A stretch of 19,196 bases of DNA. Origin: Hadesarchaea archaeon. Its GTDB lineage: Archaea > Hadarchaeota > Hadarchaeia > Hadarchaeales > Hadarchaeaceae. A model generated the notes under the pieces. That model had not been told where the DNA came from. It saw only the letters and a program-made list of their open reading frames with translations, and did not search any database. Location: contig JACIWF010000011.1 of the NCBI GenBank assembly GCA_014361095.1, positions 1-19,196 of the forward strand, in the 5' to 3' direction. Within the stretch, counting starts at the first letter, position 1; the number at the start of each line of letters is the position of its first letter. Made by a program: the position numbers and the translations under genes. Of this stretch, positions 1 to 7,041 are shown in pieces.

Positions 1-102
1 GCAGAATGGAAAGTGAATGTATATCCCTACTTCATCTTTAACAACACTTTTGCTGAGGTGCGTCCTAATCTCCGTTTCCTCCATACGCCTAAAAGTCACT
101 GA
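1..102 (+). CDS. Possible C-terminal end of an unknown protein (partial)
   Basis: Frame 1 is open from the window edge to a TGA at 100-102 and gives 33 residues ending in PNLRFLHTPKSH. The residue composition is protein-like (aromatic and charged residues mixed), but an open stretch this short can occur by chance. I recognise no family. It lies upstream of the IS6-type element and could be a host gene or another remnant. Confidence 0.2.
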   Translation, partial: AEWKVNVYPYFIFNNTFAEVRPNLRFLHTPKSH

Positions 103-196
103 GAAAACCTTCCTTATCCTTTTGCTCACCGAGCCCAACGCATATTGATCCAATATCATAGCACAATGAGTGTTACTTTTGCTAATAAAAATATTA

Positions 197-204
197 CTCA
201 TATC
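197..204. repeat. Left target-site duplication of the IS element
   Basis: The octamer CTCATATC directly precedes the left terminal repeat, and the identical octamer directly follows the right terminal repeat at 1286-1293. Eight base pairs is the usual duplication length of IS6-family transposition. Confidence 0.8.
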
Positions 205-219
205 GGTTCTGTGTCAATT
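205..219 (+). repeat. Left terminal inverted repeat of the IS element
   Basis: GGTTCTGTGTCAATT is an imperfect inverted match (11 of 15) to 1271-1285. It begins immediately after the CTCATATC target duplication. Confidence 0.7.
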
Positions 220-304
220 TTAAGGCAATTTTTCCCATATTTATTGGGGCATTTGCCGCTGGCCGAGGCTGGTGGGGGACAAAAACTCAACCGAGGTGAT
301 GTGA

Positions 305-1199
305 ATGAACCCCCGAACCGAAACAAACCCCAAATGCCCGGCCTGCAGAACAGGTACCTGGAAAAACGGCTTCAGCCGGAGCGGCCTGCAGGTGTACAAG
401 CGCAAGTCCTGCGGCAAGAAGTTCAACGAGTGAGCCGGAACGCCGTTCTGGCACCTGAAGAAGGAAGATAAAGAGGTCCTGACGGCCACGTTGTTGTATG
501 TGAGGTATCCGCTTTCGACCTACCAGGTCTCGGGTCTCCTCGAACTCTTTGGAATAAAGGTCTCGCCGTCCTCAGTGGGACGCTGGCCCCAGCGGTTCGG
601 CGAGTCCGCGAAAAAGATCGCCGGGCGTTACACGATCAAGTTTTCGAAGGTGTGGCATGTGGACGAGAAGTTCGTGCCCCACGATCGTGAACCATCGAAA
701 AGGTAGAAGCGGGGAAAGAATGTGTTGGCCTACCAGATAACCGTCCTCGATTCCGAGCGCAATGTCGTTGCCAGCTACCCTTCCCCGGAGCGGAGCACCG
801 AGGCGATTGAGAGAGCGCTGAGGCAGGCGAAGGAGGAAGCTGGCTTCTCGTCTGACATCATCGTCAACGATGATTACCACGCCCATGATCGGGGGTAAAC
901 GTCCTCGGCAGGCGCACCAAGCACATCCGTGCCCATTTCGAGGGGAAGCTGATCCCCTACGGTGGCGGGGCCATCATGATCAGTAACAATAGGATCGAAC
1001 GCTACCACTCGGAGATAGCTCCTAAGATCCGCTCCCTGCGTGGCATCAAGAACCTAAAGGGGACCAGTTCTTCCAGATGTACAACTTCATGCACAATTTC
1101 TTCAGGAAGGGTAGAATAAGGCGGATCCTAAGCCATCTTGGGCTGGAGCCGAGCCTTGATGGGTTGGTGAAACTGTTTTACATCGCTAGGGATTTTTGA
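305..1199 (+). pseudogene. Broken IS6/IS240-like DDE transposase
   Basis: Joining the frames gives one transposase. An N-terminal zinc ribbon starts KCPACRTGTWKNG and ends KSCGKKF; the second knuckle has lost its first Cys, now Arg (CGC instead of TGC). A helix-turn-helix-like region (STYQVSGLLELFGIKVSPSSVGRW) follows. The first catalytic Asp is in VWHVDEKFV, a second acidic site is in IIVNDDYH, and the catalytic Glu region is NNRIERYHSEIAPKIRSLRG. The frame is interrupted by TGA at 428-430 and TAG at 703-705, shifts frame near a G run at about 891-895 and again near 1060, and ends with TGA at 1197-1199. Both stops fit single substitutions (CGA to TGA, AAG to TAG). Four lesions make an active protein very unlikely. 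The IS6 assignment rests on the DDE motif spacing, the terminal repeats and the 8-bp duplication. Confidence 0.85.
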
Positions 1200-1270
1200 A
1201 CTGAAGTGCCCGGCCCGATCGGGCGGAATACAAACAACGGATGCCATCAAACATGCTAATTTTGCTCTGT

Positions 1271-1285
1271 AATTGCATCACAACC
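1271..1285 (-). repeat. Right terminal inverted repeat of the IS element
   Basis: Read on the minus strand the sequence is GGTTGTGATGCAATT, pairing with the left end at 205-219. It stops exactly where the second CTCATATC copy begins. Confidence 0.7.
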
Positions 1286-1293
1286 CTCATATC
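1286..1293. repeat. Right target-site duplication of the IS element
   Basis: The octamer CTCATATC is identical to 197-204 and directly abuts the right terminal repeat. Confidence 0.8.
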
Positions 1294-1508
1294 TTGAATG
1301 AGCACCGTTATTGAAGTCTGGTCTAAGCATCATCTGTCTTCCAGTTCAAAATCAGGCGGGGCGCTTGAGTTCGGCGTCCGTATTTTTCCAAGATCTCAAG
1401 GAAAAATAAAATGCTTCTGGCGAGAGTACAAAATCTAGGTAAACGTAGCGGAAATGTGAGGAAATGGGAGAATCGTATCTCGACTCTGGAGTCGCCGGAA
1501 GTATTGTT
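1294..1508. other. Intergenic stretch with no recognised gene
   Basis: No family-recognisable coding sequence is visible. On the minus strand, the frame of the small ORF at 1509-1691 continues past its TAA and stays open for about 60 codons to a stop at 1323-1325. This could be the remainder of a longer gene broken by one stop, or chance. Confidence 0.4.
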
Positions 1509-1691
1509 TTAGAGCTGCTTCTGCTCCAGAACATCAGGCCGGCGCAGCAACTGCAGCCAGACCTCCACGCGCCATGGGAACTCTCCGACATCAGCTTCAT
1601 CCTTATCACATAGCAAAATTTTCCGTAGCGGCGATGATAGCGGCAGCTTGATCACGAACTCCTTGAGCGGCCTCAGTGAAACTTTGGGCAT
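1509..1691 (-). CDS. Small hypothetical protein, 60 aa
   Basis: Starts MPKVSLRPLKEFVIKLP and ends RRPDVLEQKQL, with a protein-like alternation of Lys/Arg, Leu and Pro, unlike the neighbouring shadow frames. I do not recognise a named family, though the style resembles small conserved archaeal proteins of unknown role. A TATA-like TGCATAAAAG sits upstream on the minus strand (1751-1760). A possible hairpin (CCGGCC 1727-1732 with GGCCGG 1745-1750) lies between it and the ATG. No Shine-Dalgarno is visible. The same frame stays open for about 60 codons after the TAA, so it may be the head of a longer gene truncated by a nonsense change. Confidence 0.4.
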   Translation of the reverse strand: MPKVSLRPLKEFVIKLPLSSPLRKILLCDKDEADVGEFPWRVEVWLQLLRRPDVLEQKQL

Positions 1692-1995
1692 CGCGATTTC
1701 TGTTTCAATTTCTTGTATGCTTCTCTCCGGCCTCTTAGGATTGCGGCCGGCTTTTATGCATTAACAAAAATACGATGCAGACACGCCCACAATTTTCGAC
1801 GGCGAGAAGGACATTTTCAGATTCTGAAATAGGGATCCATACCCAAAAATATGGTAAGTCCCGCTGGATCCACCAGAAGAACAACACAGAATTTCATCGA
1901 AAGCCGGGGTTTGTTTTTTTTACACTATAGTTGGCCGAATAGCTGGTGTTGCATCCTCGTCCGGTAGCACGCTTTCGGCGGCCAATCTACCGGGA
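1692..1995. other. Intergenic stretch with short inverted repeats, no gene seen
   Basis: Contains the hairpin CCGGCC/GGCCGG (1727-1750), a perfect TTTCAG-ATT-CTGAAA hairpin (1815-1829), and a T8 run at 1914-1921 on the plus strand. The inverted repeat just downstream of the SDR gene is listed separately. No coding sequence here is convincing. Confidence 0.5.
1961..1993 (-). terminator. Hairpin just after the SDR stop codon
   Basis: CCGGTAG (1961-1967) is the exact reverse complement of CTACCGG (1987-1993), giving a 7-bp stem with a 19-nt loop that begins 2 nt after the SDR stop on the minus strand. A further inverted pair, TTGGCCG (1931-1937) and CGGCCAA (1979-1985), overlaps the loop. No T-run follows on the minus strand, so this could be a 3'-end stabilising structure rather than an intrinsic terminator. 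Confidence 0.3.
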
Positions 1996-2748
1996 TTAAA
2001 CGGCAGTATATCCTCCGTCGATAACCAGCTCGGCACCGGTGACAAATGAAGATTCATCCGATGCCAAGAATAATGCACCGTAGGCGATCTCAATAGGTTC
2101 GGCCACCCTTTGCATCGGCGTCGGCCCTATCAGCTCTTTGGCTTTTTCTGGGTCCTTCAGCCATGGCTCGTTCATCTCTGTTCTGGTGTTTCCTGGGTGA
2201 AGGGAGTTCACCCTGATGTTATATTTGGCATAGTCGGCCGCCATGGCCTTGGTCAGCAACCTGACGCCGCCCTTGGAAGCGTCGTATGCGGGTTCGTTTG
2301 GAAAAGCCACTATCCCCATTATTGAGGAGGTGTTGATTATGGAGCCCCCTCCTGCCTTTTTCATGGCCGGCAAGATGTACTTGCAACCGAAAAAGGTCCC
2401 GGTGAGGTTAATTTTGATAACTCTTTCCCATTCCTCCGGTGTTAATTCTTCAGCGCTTTTCGTAATCAGTATACCAGCGTTGTTAACCAAGATGTCTATT
2501 TTGCCGTATTTTTTCACAACTTCGTCGACAACCCGCTGCCATTCCTCCGGCACCGTCACGTCGAGCTTCATAAACTCGGCCTTACCCCCGCTGGCCTTAA
2601 TCTCGTTGACGACTTTCTCTCCAGCCGCGGCGGAGATGTCGGTCACGATTACTACGGCACCTTCTCTGGCAAACAAAGTTGCTTCGGCCCGGCCGATGCC
2701 TCCGCCGGCGCCGGTTATCAAAGCCACCTTACCTTCAAGCCTCCCCAT
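1996..2748 (-). CDS. Short-chain dehydrogenase/reductase (SDR), NAD-type
   Basis: Classical SDR of 250 residues. The nucleotide-binding TGxxxGIG motif is ITGAGGGIGRA near residue 13. An Asp ends strand 2 (VIVTDIS), which in this family favours NAD(H) over NADP(H). LVNNAGI is the structural NNAG motif. The catalytic Ser lies in TSSIMG, and Tyr/Lys lie in YDASKGG (YxxxK). The C-terminus ends with the typical VTGAELVIDGGY. I chose ATG at 2748 (MGRLEGKVALITG, the usual SDR opening) rather than the in-frame TTG three codons upstream. The substrate cannot be deduced; an alcohol, sugar or 3-oxoacyl compound is possible. The gene is transcribed away from the HisD-like gene, from an AT-rich divergent promoter. 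Confidence 0.9.
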   Translation of the reverse strand: MGRLEGKVALITGAGGGIGRAEATLFAREGAVVIVTDISAAAGEKVVNEIKASGGKAEFMKLDVTVPEEWQRVVDEVVKKYGKIDILVNNAGILITKSAEELTPEEWERVIKINLTGTFFGCKYILPAMKKAGGGSIINTSSIMGIVAFPNEPAYDASKGGVRLLTKAMAADYAKYNIRVNSLHPGNTRTEMNEPWLKDPEKAKELIGPTPMQRVAEPIEIAYGALFLASDESSFVTGAELVIDGGYTAV

Positions 2749-2778
2749 GTTGATCAAAAGTATGTAAGCAGGGTTTGT

Positions 2779-2786
2779 TTTTAAAT
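2779..2786 (-). promoter_or_regulatory. TATA-like box for the SDR gene
   Basis: On the minus strand this reads TTTAAAAA, about 35 bp upstream of the SDR ATG at 2748, so transcription would begin roughly 10 nt before the start codon. Confidence 0.4.
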
Positions 2787-2823
2787 TTTTGCCATAGGCT
2801 TGGTAAATAGCGGCTTGATAAGA

Positions 2824-2832
2824 TTTTTATAC
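2824..2832 (+). promoter_or_regulatory. TATA-like box for the hisD-like/hisB-like pair
   Basis: TTTTTATAC lies about 33 bp before the ATG at 2861. A purine-rich GAGGTAGGGTG (2846-2856) follows and may serve as ribosome-binding site if transcription starts a little upstream of the standard distance. Confidence 0.45.
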
Positions 2833-2860
2833 GGACCGACTAAGTGAGGTAGGGTGTTGA

Positions 2861-4156
2861 ATGAGAATTATTGAGCTGGATAAAGCACCCGCAGAGACGA
2901 TTCAGACAATTTTGAGAAGAGGGATGAGGGACATTGAGTCCTTCATGGAAAAAGTAAAGCCGATCATGAAGGATGTGCAGACAAGAGGGGATAAAGCCCT
3001 GGTGGAGTACATAAAGAAGTTCGACGGCGCGGACCTGAAACCAGATGAGCTGTTGGTCTCTGAGGAGGAAATCAAGGAAGCCTATCGTTTGGTCGATCCA
3101 AAGGTGATGAAAGCACTGAAGACCATGACGCGAAACGTGAAGCTCTTCCACAAGCGGCAGCTACCCAAAGCGCTGAGGGTGAAGATCTCAAGAGGCGTTG
3201 AGGCAAGACGTCTGGTCTTGCCAATTGAGAGCGCTGGTTTGTATGTGCCCGGAGGCAAGGGACGCTTTCCCAGTGTGGCGGTGCATTTGGCTGTACCGGC
3301 AAAGATAGCCGGAGTTTCGAGAACGGTGTTGTGCAGTCCTCCGATGAGCAACGGTAAGCTGGACCCGGCTACAATAGTGGCGGCAGATATGCAGGGGGTT
3401 GATGAGATCTATAAGATGGGCGGTGCGCACGCCATAGCGGCGTTGGCCTATGGCACCGAGACGGTAAAACCAGTGCTCTGCATTGCCGGTCCTGGCGGAC
3501 CTTATGTGACGGCGGCCAAGATGCTGGTACAGCACATGGTAAAAACTGATTTGCCCGCAGGCCCCAGCGAAGGCTTGGTTTTGGCAGATTCCTCTGCGAA
3601 TCCGAAGTTCGTCGCGGCAGATATCTTGAACGAAGCTGAACATGGCCCGGATTCAGCAGGAGTGCTGGTAACGGACTCGATGGAGCTGGCCAAGGAAGTG
3701 GCTGGCTACATCACTGAGATGATAAATTCCCTGTCTGAGATGAGGAGGAATTTCATCAATGAGAACATGCAGAAGTACAGTGCAATAATAGTCACGAAGA
3801 GTTTTGAGGAGAGCGTCAAGTTTGTCAACGATTATGCGGTTGAGCACTTGGTAATTCAAACCAAGGATCCCGAGAAAACCCTCAAGATGATAAAGAACGC
3901 CGGAACCATCTGCGTGGGTACCTATTCACCAATTTCCGGCGGCAACTATGTGGTTGGGCCAAACCACGTGCTGCCCACCGGCGGCACAGCCAAATGGACT
4001 TCAGGGCTGGATGTGGAGACCTTTTTGAAGAAGCCAACGGTCGAGAAGCTCAGCAGAAAGGGTCTAGAGTCCTTGAAAGAGGATCTGGTGACGATAGCGG
4101 AATACGAGGGATTCCCGGCCCACGCCAACTCAGTAAAGATAAGGTTTGAGAAATAA
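2861..4156 (+). CDS. hisD: Histidinol dehydrogenase family protein with altered zinc-ligand positions
   Basis: Full-length member (431 aa) of the histidinol dehydrogenase family, whose classical enzyme oxidises L-histidinol to L-histidine with two NAD+. Family landmarks are clear: YVPGGKGRFPS, VLCSPP, MGGAHAIAALAYGTE, DLPAGPSEGLVLAD, EAEHGPDS, VEHLVIQT, NHVLPTGG and AHANSV. The catalytic Glu-His pair is present (E328-H329), as are two zinc-ligand His (H261, H421). Two positions differ from the classical enzyme: the zinc-ligand Gln (E. coli Q259) is Glu (E258), and the zinc-ligand Asp (E. coli D360) is Asn (N362). The usual GPGN is GPGG. It is translationally coupled to the HisB-like gene (TAATG overlap). 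It may still be the cell's histidinol dehydrogenase, or a relative acting on another alcohol such as the HisD-like sulfopropanediol dehydrogenase HpsN. The symbol denotes family, not proven function. Confidence 0.85.
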   Translation: MRIIELDKAPAETIQTILRRGMRDIESFMEKVKPIMKDVQTRGDKALVEYIKKFDGADLKPDELLVSEEEIKEAYRLVDPKVMKALKTMTRNVKLFHKRQLPKALRVKISRGVEARRLVLPIESAGLYVPGGKGRFPSVAVHLAVPAKIAGVSRTVLCSPPMSNGKLDPATIVAADMQGVDEIYKMGGAHAIAALAYGTETVKPVLCIAGPGGPYVTAAKMLVQHMVKTDLPAGPSEGLVLADSSANPKFVAADILNEAEHGPDSAGVLVTDSMELAKEVAGYITEMINSLSEMRRNFINENMQKYSAIIVTKSFEESVKFVNDYAVEHLVIQTKDPEKTLKMIKNAGTICVGTYSPISGGNYVVGPNHVLPTGGTAKWTSGLDVETFLKKPTVEKLSRKGLESLKEDLVTIAEYEGFPAHANSVKIRFEK

Positions 4157-4806
4157 TGACGAACCAAAAGCTTGGCCTGAATTTGATCTCGGCAGACGTG
4201 GACCATGTTAGCTTAGAGCGAAGGACCACGGAGCTGGTGATTCAGGGAGAACTATCGCTGAAGAACAAGGTCGACTCCGAGATCAACACAGGAGTGGATT
4301 TTTTAGATCATATGTTGGAACAGGTTAGGTTCGCCGGCTGCTTTAATCTTAAAATACATCTGGAGTCGAAGAAAAAGAAGCTTTTGCACACCATTTGTGA
4401 GGATGCCGGCATCATGCTGGGAAATCTGGTCTTGAACCTGTTTAAGCAGAGAAAGGACAAGGTGGGCGTCAACGGCTATGGATTTTCAGTGAGGGTCATG
4501 GATGAGGCCAGAGCCAAAGTCTGCTTCAGCGTCGAGGGCAGGAGCAATTCTTTCATTGAGCTGCCAAAATGTCTGGAAGATACAGATCACGCCGAGGATG
4601 TTTTGAACCGGGACATGATCGCGTTTTTCGAGGGTTTTGCCCAAGGCAGCAGGGCCACCGTTCATCTTCAGATAGATCGAGCAAGTGATCCCCACCACGC
4701 GTGGGAGGCCGCATGCCGCGCACTTGGTGATTGCATACGGGATGCTTTAAAGGAAAACAGCTGGAGGATCGGGCAAATCGGCGGCATAAAAGGGACGCTG
4801 GACTGA
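4156..4806 (+). CDS. hisB: Divergent imidazoleglycerol-phosphate dehydratase family protein
   Basis: A 216-residue protein with the whole HisB fold signature: ERRTTEL near the N-terminus, TGVDFLDHML (metal-ligand His52), VMDEARA, FFEGFA, TVHLQ, DPHHAWEA (H180, H181, E184) and KGTLD at the C-terminus. The classical enzyme dehydrates imidazoleglycerol phosphate using two Mn ions held by paired HHxxE motifs. Here the first motif is HTICE (H78-E82), so its second His is Thr. The GxNRFG loop, whose Arg contacts phosphate in known structures, is GVNGYG (G107), and the C-terminal STKG is GIKG. These changes suggest a divergent, perhaps substrate-shifted, enzyme. Its ATG shares one base with the HisD-like stop, so the two are translated together. 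No other his gene is in the window. Confidence 0.8.
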   Translation: MTNQKLGLNLISADVDHVSLERRTTELVIQGELSLKNKVDSEINTGVDFLDHMLEQVRFAGCFNLKIHLESKKKKLLHTICEDAGIMLGNLVLNLFKQRKDKVGVNGYGFSVRVMDEARAKVCFSVEGRSNSFIELPKCLEDTDHAEDVLNRDMIAFFEGFAQGSRATVHLQIDRASDPHHAWEAACRALGDCIRDALKENSWRIGQIGGIKGTLD

Positions 4807-4858
4807 TTTAGAAAAGATAATTTGCCCGCCTGAAGACCCCGGATAGAATCGAGTAAGA

Positions 4859-4866
4859 TTTAAATT
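4859..4866 (+). promoter_or_regulatory. TATA-like box for the ABC ATPase gene
   Basis: TTTAAATT, within an AT-rich stretch, predicts a transcript start near 4889. That is downstream of the in-frame ATG at 4875 and upstream of the ATG at 4914, which supports the later start codon. Confidence 0.5.
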
Positions 4867-4913
4867 AATTCACGATGAAGATAAACAAGCGGTGTGAATC
4901 AAGGGGAGTGGAA

Positions 4914-5975
4914 ATGGCTACTGGGCCGGTTCTGGAGATTAAGAATCTGAGTAAAAAATACGACGATGTTGCGGCCCTACATGATGTCAGCTTTTCGGTG
5001 AACAAGGGCGAACTTGTTGTTATTTTGGGGCCGTCGGGTTCTGGAAAGAGTACCTTGTTGATGTCCATCGCGGGATTCGTGAAACCGGATTCAGGAAGCA
5101 TCATTCTGAACGGAACCAGAATCAACGACGTGCCACCTTACCGCAGAAACGTGGGCGTTGTTTTTCAGAGCATGGCGCTGTTTCCGAACATGAATGTCTT
5201 TGATAATATTGCCTATCCCCTGAAAATAAGGAAGATGGATAAAGGCGAGATCAAGAAGAGAGTCGAGAGAATGCTGGAGATCGTCGGTCTTTCCGGGTTG
5301 GGCAGCAGGAGGATAACTCAGCTCAGCGGAGGTCAGCAGCAGCGCGTTGCCATCGCTAGGACACTGGTTTTTGAACCATCCATACTTCTTCTCGACGAGC
5401 CATTGGGGGCGCTTGACAGAAAGCTGAGGGAGGAAATGCAGGGCGAGATAAAAAAGATTCATGACAGAGTTGGCGCGACCACGTTGCTGGTTACTCATGA
5501 TCAGGAGGAGGCAATGGTCATGGGTGATAGAATACTGGTTATAAATTGTGGGAAGATTGAACAGATGGGGACGCCTGAGGAAATTTACAACAGTCCTAAG
5601 ACATTGTTTGTTTCTGAGTTCATCGGCACGACAAATATTTTCAAGGGCACGGCAGTGAAAGAGGCGGGCAAAACTATTTTCAAAGCCGATGAGGGATTCA
5701 TTCTTCCTGTGGCGGAAGAGGTCAAAGGAGCCGGTTATGCCTCCGTCAAGGCCGAAAATATTAAGCTCTTTAAAAGTAGGCAACAAGCAGGGGCTTTCGC
5801 CCTAGAGGCCACGGTGACGCAGAACTTCTTCTCAGGCAATAACATTAAATATGAGCTTGATCTCAAAGGCGTGTTGGTCAAGGTTATTGATAGGGAACCT
5901 AAAGAAATCTTCAAGCAGGGACAAAAAGTTTATCTCAAAATTTCTCCAGAACATGTAAAGTGGTTTCCAAAGTAA
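4914..5975 (+). CDS. potA: ABC transporter ATPase, polyamine/iron/thiamine-type (PotA-like)
   Basis: A 353-residue import ATPase. In order: Walker A GPSGSGKST (residues 39-47), Q-loop VFQSMALFP, signature LSGGQQQR, Walker B ILLLDEP, D-loop GALD, and switch His in LLVTHDQEEAM. A C-terminal TOBE-like regulatory region follows (about 235-353). It would power the membrane permeases encoded at 9305-10985. I chose ATG 4914 because GGGGAG lies just before it and the predicted transcript start is downstream of ATG 4875; GTG 4908 is an alternative. Family members import spermidine/putrescine, ferric iron, thiamine, or phosphonates, and sequence alone does not decide. The gene is separated from its probable partners by an opposite-strand two-gene operon. 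Confidence 0.9.
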   Translation: MATGPVLEIKNLSKKYDDVAALHDVSFSVNKGELVVILGPSGSGKSTLLMSIAGFVKPDSGSIILNGTRINDVPPYRRNVGVVFQSMALFPNMNVFDNIAYPLKIRKMDKGEIKKRVERMLEIVGLSGLGSRRITQLSGGQQQRVAIARTLVFEPSILLLDEPLGALDRKLREEMQGEIKKIHDRVGATTLLVTHDQEEAMVMGDRILVINCGKIEQMGTPEEIYNSPKTLFVSEFIGTTNIFKGTAVKEAGKTIFKADEGFILPVAEEVKGAGYASVKAENIKLFKSRQQAGAFALEATVTQNFFSGNNIKYELDLKGVLVKVIDREPKEIFKQGQKVYLKISPEHVKWFPK

Positions 5976-6054
5976 TTAATAATTGTAATGATTTTAGTGA
6001 TTGAAATAGTCAACTTGTCAATTGTCAAAAATTGTTTATAAAATTTGATTAGAT
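5976..6054. other. Convergent AT-rich spacer
   Basis: Very AT-rich DNA between the convergent ATPase and E1-beta genes. Short T-runs occur on both strands and are compatible with archaeal transcription termination. No stable stem is evident. Confidence 0.4.
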
Positions 6055-7041
6055 TCAATTTGAATGCTTGAGAATATTTTGAATAGTTTCCTCTATTTTT
6101 CTCTCACTAGGAATGTAAAATTCCTCAAGAGGTGGACTGAAGGGCACCGGAATATTTGGGGCACCGATTCTGCCTATCGGTGCTTTGAGATGATTGAATG
6201 CTTTTTCAGCGATGATGGCCGCGATTTCAGCGCCAGAACCACCGAACTTGCATTCTTCGGTCACTATGAGCACTTTTCCAGTTTTTTTCACTGAATCCAA
6301 AATCGTTCTTACATCAAGTGGGTAGAGAGTTCTGGGATCTATTACCTCGATTTCAATACCCTTTTTTGCAAAGGTCTCGGCTACTTTTAGCACTTTATGT
6401 ATCATGGCCTGCGTGGCAATTACGGTGATGTCGTCGCCAATTCTTTTGATATCAGCGATCCCGAGCGGAATGGTGTACTCCTCTTCCGGGATCAAGCCTT
6501 TTGTAAAATAAAGAAGTTTGTGTTCTAAATATATTACCGGATCATCGTCTCTTATTGAAGTTTTGAGCAATCCTTTGGCATCGTAAGGCGTTGAAGGTAA
6601 AACGACTTTAATCCCCGGTATATGCATGAAAAGTGCTTCGAGGCACTGGGAATGTTGGGCTGCGGCTTGAAATCCTGCCCCCATGCCGTTGGTCCTTATT
6701 ACCAGAGGAACTTTTATTTTGCCCCCGCTCATAAAGCGCATCTTAGCCGCTTGATTTATGATTTGGTCAAAACAGACTCCGGTGAAGTCAACATACATTA
6801 TTTCGGCTATCGGTCTGAGACCGGTCATCGCTGCGCCAACAGCACACCCTAAAATCGCCGTTTCTGATAAAGGTGTGTCTCTGACTCTCTCTTTACCGAA
6901 TTTTTCAATGAAACCTTTGGTAATGCCGAAGATATTGCCATAAACCCCGACGTCTTCCCCCATTATGAAAACGGTTTCATCTCTCTCCATTTCCTCTTGT
7001 ATGGCTTCTCTGATTGCATCACGATATGTTATTTCTTTCAT
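6055..7041 (-). CDS. TPP-dependent 2-oxoacid/acetoin dehydrogenase E1, beta subunit
   Basis: A 328-residue protein of the PdhB/AcoB/BkdB type. Visible landmarks are TYRDAIREAI at the N-terminus, FIMGEDVGVYG, the catalytic Glu region RDTPLSETAILG, the conserved AAQHSQ loop, YLEHKLLY, VIDPRTLYPLD, and the C-terminal transketolase domain ending with VPFSPPLE. With the alpha subunit it forms the heterotetramer that decarboxylates a 2-oxoacid (pyruvate or branched-chain) or cleaves acetoin and transfers the acyl unit to a lipoyl E2. The ATG overlaps the alpha stop (ATGA), and GAGGGTGAT (7051-7059) lies 8-9 nt upstream. No E2 or E3 gene accompanies it here. The codons look AT-richer than those of the flanking aromatic and his-like genes. 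Confidence 0.9.
   Translation of the reverse strand: MKEITYRDAIREAIQEEMERDETVFIMGEDVGVYGNIFGITKGFIEKFGKERVRDTPLSETAILGCAVGAAMTGLRPIAEIMYVDFTGVCFDQIINQAAKMRFMSGGKIKVPLVIRTNGMGAGFQAAAQHSQCLEALFMHIPGIKVVLPSTPYDAKGLLKTSIRDDDPVIYLEHKLLYFTKGLIPEEEYTIPLGIADIKRIGDDITVIATQAMIHKVLKVAETFAKKGIEIEVIDPRTLYPLDVRTILDSVKKTGKVLIVTEECKFGGSGAEIAAIIAEKAFNHLKAPIGRIGAPNIPVPFSPPLEEFYIPSERKIEETIQNILKHSN

Larger units (their letters stand above)
205..1285 (+). mobile_element. Decayed IS6-family insertion sequence, 1,081 bp
   Basis: The left end at 205-219 reads GGTTCTGTGTCAATT. The right end, read inward on the minus strand from 1285 to 1271, is GGTTGTGATGCAATT. They match at 11 of 15 positions, including GGTT, TG and CAATT, and resemble known IS6 ends. 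The element is bounded by an 8-bp direct repeat (197-204 and 1286-1293). Inside lies one transposase reading frame with an N-terminal zinc ribbon and a DDE core, broken by stops and frameshifts. The IS has therefore lost autonomous mobility, although its ends and target duplication can still be read. A GC palindrome (1214-1223) lies between the transposase stop and the right end. Confidence 0.8.

Noticed and set aside
428..705. In-frame TGA and TAG in the transposase as selenocysteine or pyrrolysine codons
   Set aside because: Both fall at non-catalytic positions, fit single substitutions, and the same gene also has frameshifts, so decay is simpler.
1196..1210. Alternative right end of the IS element just after the transposase stop
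   Set aside because: The match to the left end needs an indel and has no flanking duplication; 1271-1285 pairs better and is followed by the 8-bp duplication.
1996..4156. SDR plus HisD-like gene as a sulfopropanediol (Hps) catabolic locus
   Set aside because: The gene types fit, but the coupled HisB-like gene and lack of sulfonate genes argue against it; kept only as an alternative.
4875..4913. Earlier ATG for the ABC ATPase
   Set aside because: It lies upstream of the predicted transcript start; the family begins near MATGPVLEIKNLSK and a ribosome-binding site precedes 4914.
5091..5786. 231-codon minus-strand frame opposite the ABC ATPase
   Set aside because: The ATPase has all catalytic motifs in the opposite strand; this frame has none.
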